From positions 40,393 to 104,392 of the forward strand of contig JANYLK010000031.1 of NCBI GenBank assembly GCA_025357875.1: a DNA stretch of 64,000 nucleotides, read 5' to 3'. The notes under the pieces were generated by a model that was not told where the DNA came from, did not search any database, and saw only the letters and a program-made list of their open reading frames with translations. Below, piece after piece: positions 54,970 through 61,109 of this stretch. A program made the translations under genes and the position numbers. Every line of letters starts with the position of its first letter. Position 1 is the first letter of the stretch. Source of the stretch: Granulicella sp. Its GTDB lineage: Bacteria; Acidobacteriota; Terriglobia; Terriglobales; Acidobacteriaceae.

Positions 54970-55378
54970 ATTGCGTCCTCAGTTTGTGGCGCGCAGACTA
55001 ATTATCGATCGTCCTTTAGGGTGGAGTCTCAGCGGCGCTTTTAGCGAGCAGTTGCGATACGGATGGATGTAGATCATCTCGAAGAGTACGCTGACTCACT
55101 ATATACAGTCGAGAGTATTTCGCTAGAACGGTCCCATCCAAGGCAGCCAGTCGTATTGGCCCCGTCTCATGTCACAATACTGTTGTCGTTCCACTCCGAG
55201 GTAGAAGTGACTAAATTCCGATTCCACTTCAAAACTCAACGTAGAAAATCATCGCCCACCAAAGTTGTAGGAGTGGCTTTGACAGTCGTGAGACGCCTAC
55301 TCGATACTTCAGCTTGATGACTTTGTTTCAAGCGCCCCTCATACCCGCGACGGCAAGAGAAACAGGCCAGACTTTACA
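54970..55378. other. Divergent intergenic region, no gene seen
   Basis: About 400 bases between the short lyase-like gene (minus) and the deacetylase-like gene (plus). Short frames here lack ribosome sites and any family pattern. It should contain promoters for both directions, but I could not identify boxes with confidence. Confidence 0.45.
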
Positions 55379-56449
55379 ATGACGCTCCCTCGACACGCAG
55401 AAATCTGGTTAGGCCCCTATCTGAAGGATCGCCTTTGGTACCGCACGCGGCCCAAAAAGCCAAAGCGCGCGTGGGTTGCCATTACCGATCACTATGAACC
55501 GTTGGGCATGGGCGCTTCTATCGAAACAGCGCTCCGCCGCGTCGGACTTTGGCGCGACCGATGGCCGCGGATAGCCGACGACGCTCCCCGAGACGTTGCA
55601 GGGCAGCGCCCTCAATACAGCTTCTTCTACCCTCAGGAGGAGTACCGGAGCGAAATTCTCAACGGGATATCGGAACTAGTCCGCCTCGGGATCGGCGATG
55701 TAGAGGTGCATCTTCATCACCACGACGAACAACGCGATGCCTTCATCCGCAAAGTCACAGAATATCGTGATCGCCTCACGAATGACCATGGTCTTCTTAG
55801 GCAATGCGAAGGTCGAACCGTATTCGGTTTCATTCATGGCAACTGGGCGTTAGACAATTCGCGACCCGATGGCAAATGGTGCGGACTGAATGGCGAAATC
55901 ACACTATTGCGCGATCTGGGATGCTACGCAGACTTTACGATGCCGTCCGCTCCATCCCCTACACAGGGACGTATCGTGAACCAGATTTACTGGTGTACCA
56001 ACAATCCTGATAATCGTCCGAAGTCGTTTGATCGAGGGGTCGAGGCTATGGTCGGAGGGGGTAACAGAGGCGATCTGCTGATGATCACCGGTCCACTCGG
56101 CTTGCGCTTCGGCGGACGATTGATGCCACGACTGGAAACCGGAGAGCTTGCCGGCTACGACATGCCAACGCGATCGCGAGTACGGCAATGGTTTGATCTC
56201 GCTCCAACCATCGGCGATGACCTCTTCCTCAAGCTCTACACTCATGGCGCGCAAGAAAGAAATCTTGAGCCTCTGCTCAAGGAAGGTCTTGGCAACCTTT
56301 TCCGTTTACTCGCGGAGGAGGCGGAGCGAAGAGGTGTTGAGATCCATTGGGCGACGGCCTGGCGGATGTATCAGGCTGCCGACGCGCTCATCAATGGGTT
56401 TAAGCCCGTTCCCAATTCGGCGGTGTGCGCCGCGGACGCGAGTCTTTGA
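55379..56449 (+). CDS. Polysaccharide-deacetylase-like protein (NodB-like fold)
   Basis: A 356-residue protein without a signal peptide. D37-H38 (AITDHYEP), the His-rich EVHLHHHDE (about 109-117) and the FGFIHGNWALDNS strand recall the metal-binding motifs of the carbohydrate-esterase-4/NodB barrel, in a version found beside polysaccharide loci. Activity is uncertain because the motif spacing is not canonical. The reading frame overlaps the next gene by 25 bases if that gene starts at GTG 56425, or by 4 bases (TTGA) if it starts at TTG 56446. Confidence 0.6.
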   Translation: MTLPRHAEIWLGPYLKDRLWYRTRPKKPKRAWVAITDHYEPLGMGASIETALRRVGLWRDRWPRIADDAPRDVAGQRPQYSFFYPQEEYRSEILNGISELVRLGIGDVEVHLHHHDEQRDAFIRKVTEYRDRLTNDHGLLRQCEGRTVFGFIHGNWALDNSRPDGKWCGLNGEITLLRDLGCYADFTMPSAPSPTQGRIVNQIYWCTNNPDNRPKSFDRGVEAMVGGGNRGDLLMITGPLGLRFGGRLMPRLETGELAGYDMPTRSRVRQWFDLAPTIGDDLFLKLYTHGAQERNLEPLLKEGLGNLFRLLAEEAERRGVEIHWATAWRMYQAADALINGFKPVPNSAVCAADASL

Positions 56450-57819
56450 AGCCGCTAAATGTACTTCTGGTCACTTATTCGTTTCCCCCTGCCGGAGGGG
56501 TCGGAGTGCTGCGCGCGGCGAGCTTGGCACGCTACTTGCCAGCGGAAAACATTCGACTCGACGTGCTGACGACTCGCAACGCGTCGGCTGTGGGCACCGA
56601 TTCCACGTTGCTTAATGAGATCCCGGCGGAGGTGCAGATTCACCGCACGGTGACACTGGATCTTCCTTTTGGTTTGAAGAAGTGGATCAAGAAACTAATT
56701 GTCGGACGAAGATCGCCGAATAGCAGTGCCGGGGTAGCGGCCCCCACAGGCAAACCAAACTTACTCAAGAGAGCGCTGCAGGATCTTCTCCTGCCCGATC
56801 CCCAGGTGACGTGGCTGCCCGTACTAAGTCGTGCCGCCAAGCAACTGGTCACGAGCCGCAATATCGACTTGGTGCTTATCACTGTGCCGCCATTTTCTAG
56901 TGTGCTTCTCGTCGAAAAGCTGCGAAAGAAATTTCCTCGTTTATCCATCGTGGTCGACTTCCGCGATGAATGGCTCTCAACCACGTTAGACCTCGTGAGC
57001 TTCAGCCGCAGTAAACGCGCCATAAGATTAGCCCGAGATTCTGAAACCGCTGCCGTGGCGAATGCCACCTGCGTAGTTGCAGTTACAGAGGCTGCGCGGC
57101 GCGAGATTCGCCACCGGTATCCGCAAGAACCTGACAGCAAGTTCCAACTGATTTCCAATGGTTTTGACAGCACGAGGCTGCGTAATTTCCTCCCCTCAGG
57201 CAAGCGGCACCCAGGCGACAAGATCGTAGTCACTTACGTAGGCACAATCTATGGATCGACCGAGCCCACCACATTGGTGCAAGCTCTGCTATCGCTCCCG
57301 GCTGAAGTGAAGGCACGATTTATACTTCGCTTCATAGGCCGCATCGAGGAACCTCGTTTCCGCGACACGCTTCTACAGTTGGGCGACATGGTGGACTTGC
57401 AGGGATTCATGCCGCAGCGCGAAGCCTTGGCCGCCATGAACGAGGCCGACTATGCGCTGCTCCTCACGCACGACCCACTGAACATTTCCGCCAAGTTTTA
57501 CGACTACATTGGCGCAGGCAAACCCATTATCGCCACGGTCCATCCCGAGGGCGATGTGCGCCGCCTGCTGGAAGAGTTACGCGCTGGATGGTGGGCGAGC
57601 AGCCGGGACGTCGAGGGTATAAGACGACTCTTTCTGGACGCTGCAGCGCGTGGCGAGACCCTGTATGAAGACTTCCATCCTAATATCGAGTTGATCGCGC
57701 AATACGAACGCAAAGTTCTCGCAAAGCGCTACGCAGGCCTTTTGCACTCCATCGCTGGGCGGCGCGACAAAGCCGGCCCATCACTACCGGCCCCCGATCT
57801 TGCCGAAGAGGTGAGCTAG
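56425..57819 (+). CDS. GT4-like glycosyltransferase
   Basis: A 464-residue GT-B protein (457 from the alternative TTG 56446). It has NVLLVTYSFPPAGGVGVLRAASLARYL at the N-terminus, VVDFRDEW in the first domain, VVTYVGTIYGSTEPTTLVQAL and DYIGAGKPIIATVHPEGDVRRLL. This pattern is common in the 'glycosyltransferase family 4-like' proteins of exopolysaccharide loci. It is translationally close to the upstream deacetylase-like gene and two bases from the next gene. Confidence 0.85.
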   Translation: MRRGRESLKPLNVLLVTYSFPPAGGVGVLRAASLARYLPAENIRLDVLTTRNASAVGTDSTLLNEIPAEVQIHRTVTLDLPFGLKKWIKKLIVGRRSPNSSAGVAAPTGKPNLLKRALQDLLLPDPQVTWLPVLSRAAKQLVTSRNIDLVLITVPPFSSVLLVEKLRKKFPRLSIVVDFRDEWLSTTLDLVSFSRSKRAIRLARDSETAAVANATCVVAVTEAARREIRHRYPQEPDSKFQLISNGFDSTRLRNFLPSGKRHPGDKIVVTYVGTIYGSTEPTTLVQALLSLPAEVKARFILRFIGRIEEPRFRDTLLQLGDMVDLQGFMPQREALAAMNEADYALLLTHDPLNISAKFYDYIGAGKPIIATVHPEGDVRRLLEELRAGWWASSRDVEGIRRLFLDAAARGETLYEDFHPNIELIAQYERKVLAKRYAGLLHSIAGRRDKAGPSLPAPDLAEEVS

Positions 57820-57821
57820 CT

Positions 57822-59000
57822 ATGCTGAAAATCGCGGTTGTTACGCGGTATTTCCCCAGCTCCGCCGAACCCTGGCAGGGCAGGTCTGCATACCAGACAC
57901 TGCGTGTCCTTGCCCGCGAAGCCGATGTGCGGGTCTTCTACCCAAACGCTACATATCCTTCGTTGCTCAAACCGCGCAGCCGGATTTACGACACTCTCGA
58001 AACCACCTTCAGCCCGCCGGATGTGAAGGCGGACTACTACAACTATCCTGCCCTGCCTCTGGTTTCCAGGCCGTTCAATGGATGGATGGCTGCCCGCGTG
58101 CTTCTGCCTCACATTCGCAACTTCGTGCCTGATCTCATCTTCAGTATATTTCTGTATCCGGACGCGTATGCCGCCCTAAAGATCGGCAAAGCCCTCTCCA
58201 TTCCAGTCGTGGCAATGGGCATTGGATCCGACATTCACAGCATCGGCGATCGCGTTTCAGCCATGCACACGCGTACCGTTCTTCGCGAGGTCGATTTTCT
58301 GGTCACCGTGAGCGACGACCTCCGCAAGAAAGCCGTGGCCCTCGGCGCGCCTCCGGAAAAGGCCCGCGCTATTGTCAACGGTTGCGATCTTTCCGTCTTC
58401 CATGTCAGGGATCGTCTTGAGGCGAGGCAGAATTTGTCTATCGACCCTTACTCGGAGACGGTCGTTTACATCGGACGCATGGACGTGAAAAAAGGCCTTC
58501 GCGAACTGGTCGGAGCCGCGACAGCGCTGCATACAAAGCGCCCCAATCTGCATGTTCATCTGGTCGGCGAGGGGCCGGACAAGTCTCTCATCGAAAATGC
58601 TATACAGGCTAACAACGCTACCGAATACATACACGTGCTGCCGGCATGCACCTTCGACCAGGTCGCCATCTGGATGGCGGCAGCGAATCTGGTCACCCTG
58701 CCGAGCTACATGGAAGGGTGCCCCAACGTTGTGCTGGAAGCCCTCGCTTGCGGTCGGCCTGTCGTTGCAACGCATGTGGGCGGAATACCAGAGATTATGA
58801 ACGACGAATGCGGGAGCCTTGTGCCCCCTCGAGACGCAGATGCGCTCGCCGCTGCCGTTGATTCGGTGCTCGATCGTACTTGGAATGCATCGGCGATCTC
58901 TACACACTGGAGCCGAAGCTGGAGTACTGTCGCAACGGAACTGCTCAATCTTTTTGAAGCGGTCGCATCTAGTTATAAGGCAGCGGCAGATGGAATATAG
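57822..59000 (+). CDS. GT4 glycosyltransferase
   Basis: A 392-residue GT-B enzyme: VVTRYFPSSAEPWQGRSAYQTLR at the N-terminus, TVVYIGRMDVKKGLRELVGAA, LHVHLVGEGPDKSLIENAI, then PSYMEGCPNVVLEALACGRPVVATHVGGIPEIM, containing the E-x7-E donor motif. It begins two bases after the preceding stop and overlaps the next gene by eleven bases, so it belongs to the same operon. Confidence 0.93.
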   Translation: MLKIAVVTRYFPSSAEPWQGRSAYQTLRVLAREADVRVFYPNATYPSLLKPRSRIYDTLETTFSPPDVKADYYNYPALPLVSRPFNGWMAARVLLPHIRNFVPDLIFSIFLYPDAYAALKIGKALSIPVVAMGIGSDIHSIGDRVSAMHTRTVLREVDFLVTVSDDLRKKAVALGAPPEKARAIVNGCDLSVFHVRDRLEARQNLSIDPYSETVVYIGRMDVKKGLRELVGAATALHTKRPNLHVHLVGEGPDKSLIENAIQANNATEYIHVLPACTFDQVAIWMAAANLVTLPSYMEGCPNVVLEALACGRPVVATHVGGIPEIMNDECGSLVPPRDADALAAAVDSVLDRTWNASAISTHWSRSWSTVATELLNLFEAVASSYKAAADGI

Positions 59001-59634
59001 CGTGCCACTGAACCCTCCAGGCTGGCGGCGGATTTCGCTGCTCAAGTTAGGTAAAATGATCAATCAACTGCTCTTTACCATTGGACTTATCGCTGTTGTG
59101 ATAACGGCGACACCAATCGATATGTGGTGGGCACACGCGTACTCTGGTCCCCTTCAACAGCCTCAGGGAGACGTCCTGATCGTATTGAGCGCCGCGGCAG
59201 ACGACAACGGTCTTATCTCCTATTCGTCCTATTGGCGAGCCCGCTATGCGCTGCTCGCCTGGCGAACTGGCGGCTTTCAAAAAATCGTGATCAGCGGTGG
59301 CGGGGGCCCAGGAATTCTAGATTTTTTGGTCGCTGAAGGCATTCCCAGACAAGACATCATCGCTGAGTGGCGTTCTCAAAACACCCACGACAACGGAACC
59401 GAGACCGCACACCTGATCGAAGGTATGGCAGGCAGGAAAGTACTACTGACTAGCGACTTCCATATGTATCGAGCGCTTCGGGTCTTTCGCAAGCTAGGAA
59501 TTGAAGTTACCCCCATGCCTATTCCAGACGTAATGAAGTCTGCCCAGCATTGGAACGGGCGACTTCCGGCTTTTGAAATCATGGTTCAGGAGTCCACTAA
59601 GATCGTTTATTACCGAATTCACGGCTGGATTTAG
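58990..59634 (+). CDS. YdcF/ElyC-like DUF218 protein
   Basis: A 214-residue protein: one N-terminal membrane helix (about 28-44), then a DUF218 domain with GDVLIVLSAAADDNG, RARYALLAWRTGGFQKIVISGGG, SQNTHDNGTETAHLI and VLLTSDFHMYRALRVFRKLG. Those Ser-x-Asn-Thr and DFHMYRA segments are family signatures. ATG 58990 is chosen because it lies just within the end of the preceding gene and starts before the helix; the longer frame overlaps that gene heavily. Family members act in cell-envelope or glycan metabolism, with no agreed reaction. Confidence 0.82.
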   Translation: MEYSVPLNPPGWRRISLLKLGKMINQLLFTIGLIAVVITATPIDMWWAHAYSGPLQQPQGDVLIVLSAAADDNGLISYSSYWRARYALLAWRTGGFQKIVISGGGGPGILDFLVAEGIPRQDIIAEWRSQNTHDNGTETAHLIEGMAGRKVLLTSDFHMYRALRVFRKLGIEVTPMPIPDVMKSAQHWNGRLPAFEIMVQESTKIVYYRIHGWI

Positions 59635-59870
59635 GGCGGCAGTTACCCAAGTGGCGGGACTGATTCCAGGGCACCGCGAACGATTTCGGATTCTCTGCTA
59701 TGGACGACCGCCAAGAACGGCTCTAGGACCTCCTGGCTATCTACAACCTGATTTCGTCTCTTCACCTTCGGAAACGGCGTCTCAAAAATAGCGTGCGAAA
59801 GAGTGGCCATCAGTAATATCAAGACTCTTTTAATTGACAATCCAGACGAAGTTCTGAGCAATGTCGGGTG

Positions 59871-60905
59871 TCAGGCGCGGCGGGCACGCCATAGGGCTCC
59901 TTCGAGTGAGTCGACGGCGGCAAGTCGGACTTTGGCGGCTGGGATGTTGAGGGCGAGACAGGCGATCATAGAGGTGCGGACAGCGGCGATGTGGGTTAGG
60001 ACGCTTCCGGTGTATGCGACTTCGAGGTTCAAAGTTCGAGGTTCAAGGTCCGAGGTGGGAGACGCCGGACCAACAGACATTTTTTTGACAACGAGCATGA
60101 TCAGGTTGCCGAGGCCTTCGCCGGCGCGGTGAAGGATCTCGACGGCTATGGGATTTCCCTGCTCGGCGGAAAGGGCGACGAAGGGGGCCAGGGCAGCGAA
60201 ATCGGGCGCGGGTTGGTGTGCATCGACGCGACGGTTAGCGAAGGCGACCAATTCGGGTAGAGAGTTCAAGCTCCAGTAGCGCTGGATATCTCGGAGCAGG
60301 CTCGTGGATGGTGTCTCTCCCACCCATCGCGATGAAGCTGGGATGAATGGCGTATCGGAATAATGGGGGATCGTGGAAGAGGGCAGGTCGGCTTCATCGG
60401 CCCGGTCGTGGGCTCGGAGGGAGGCGCGGATGGCTTCGAGGCCTATCCAGAAGCCGGAGCCTTCGTCGCCGAGGATTGGGCCCCATCCGCCGGCACTGTG
60501 GAGACTGCCGCCGGGCGCACGGCCGATGACGTTGGAGCCGGTTCCGGCGATGACGAGGATTCCCGGGCCTCCGGTGAAGGCTGCGTCCAGGGCGATCTCT
60601 TCGTCGCCGAGGAGGATGAGTTCGCCGGAGACTTTCGCGTTGATGGCGGCGGTGGCCCAGGCGCGGACGGCTGGGATAGAGAGGCCCGCTAGCCCGATGC
60701 AGGTGCGCGTGATGGCGGTGAGCGAGACTGTGGCTGAGGAGGCTACTTCGGCGAGCATGGTGTGGAGGCGAGTGGTGGCTTCCTGCTTGGATACGCGCAT
60801 GAGTTTGACTGAGCCGGTAGAGGCGCGGGCGAGGATGCGGGTTTCGTCGGCGAGGAGGCACTGGGTTTTCGTGCCGCCGGCGTCGATGGCGAGGAAGTAA
60901 GACAT
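59871..60905 (-). CDS. BadF/BadG-type amino-sugar kinase (N-acetylglucosamine/muramic-acid kinase-like)
   Basis: A 344-residue ASKHA-fold kinase: AIDAGGTKTQCLL (6-18, phosphate 1), GPGILVIAGTGSNVIGRAP (phosphate 2) and GWGPILGDEGSGFWIGLEA (the BcrAD/BadF signature of NagK and MurK). It would phosphorylate an amino sugar in the cytosol. A short Leu/Glu/Pro/Arg repeat is inserted near residues 284-295. It is divergent from the symporter-hydrolase gene at 61110, which fits a role in handling imported cell-wall sugars. The sugar is not identified. Confidence 0.85.
   Translation of the reverse strand: MSYFLAIDAGGTKTQCLLADETRILARASTGSVKLMRVSKQEATTRLHTMLAEVASSATVSLTAITRTCIGLAGLSIPAVRAWATAAINAKVSGELILLGDEEIALDAAFTGGPGILVIAGTGSNVIGRAPGGSLHSAGGWGPILGDEGSGFWIGLEAIRASLRAHDRADEADLPSSTIPHYSDTPFIPASSRWVGETPSTSLLRDIQRYWSLNSLPELVAFANRRVDAHQPAPDFAALAPFVALSAEQGNPIAVEILHRAGEGLGNLIMLVVKKMSVGPASPTSDLEPRTLNLEVAYTGSVLTHIAAVRTSMIACLALNIPAAKVRLAAVDSLEGALWRARRA
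60021..60056. repeat. Short tandem repeat inside the kinase gene
   Basis: Two copies of a 14-base unit (TTCGAGGTTCAAAG and TTCGAGGTTCAAGG with one base offset in the second) plus a partial third copy. On the coding strand this reads SDLEPRTLNLEV. It falls in a surface-loop position, between helices, and keeps frame because the whole insert is a multiple of three. Confidence 0.6.
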
Positions 60906-61109
60906 ACGCAGCTAATGATATGCGAAAGTCTAAACACCGATGACACCGATTCTAAGAACAGGGGCAACCACAAATATCACGGATAAACATGGATTGAGGG
61001 CATTCTCTTTGATTTTGATCCGTGAGTATCCATTTTGATCCGTGGTCGCGGCTTCTTGTTGATCGTTGTCAGGTATTTCTTTCATGTGGTGGGTGGCTAT
61101 ACTCAGGCC

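Noticed and set aside
59643..59861. 72-codon minus-strand frame between the YdcF-like and kinase genes
   Set aside because: No ribosome site and no recognisable pattern; probably a chance frame in an intergenic region.
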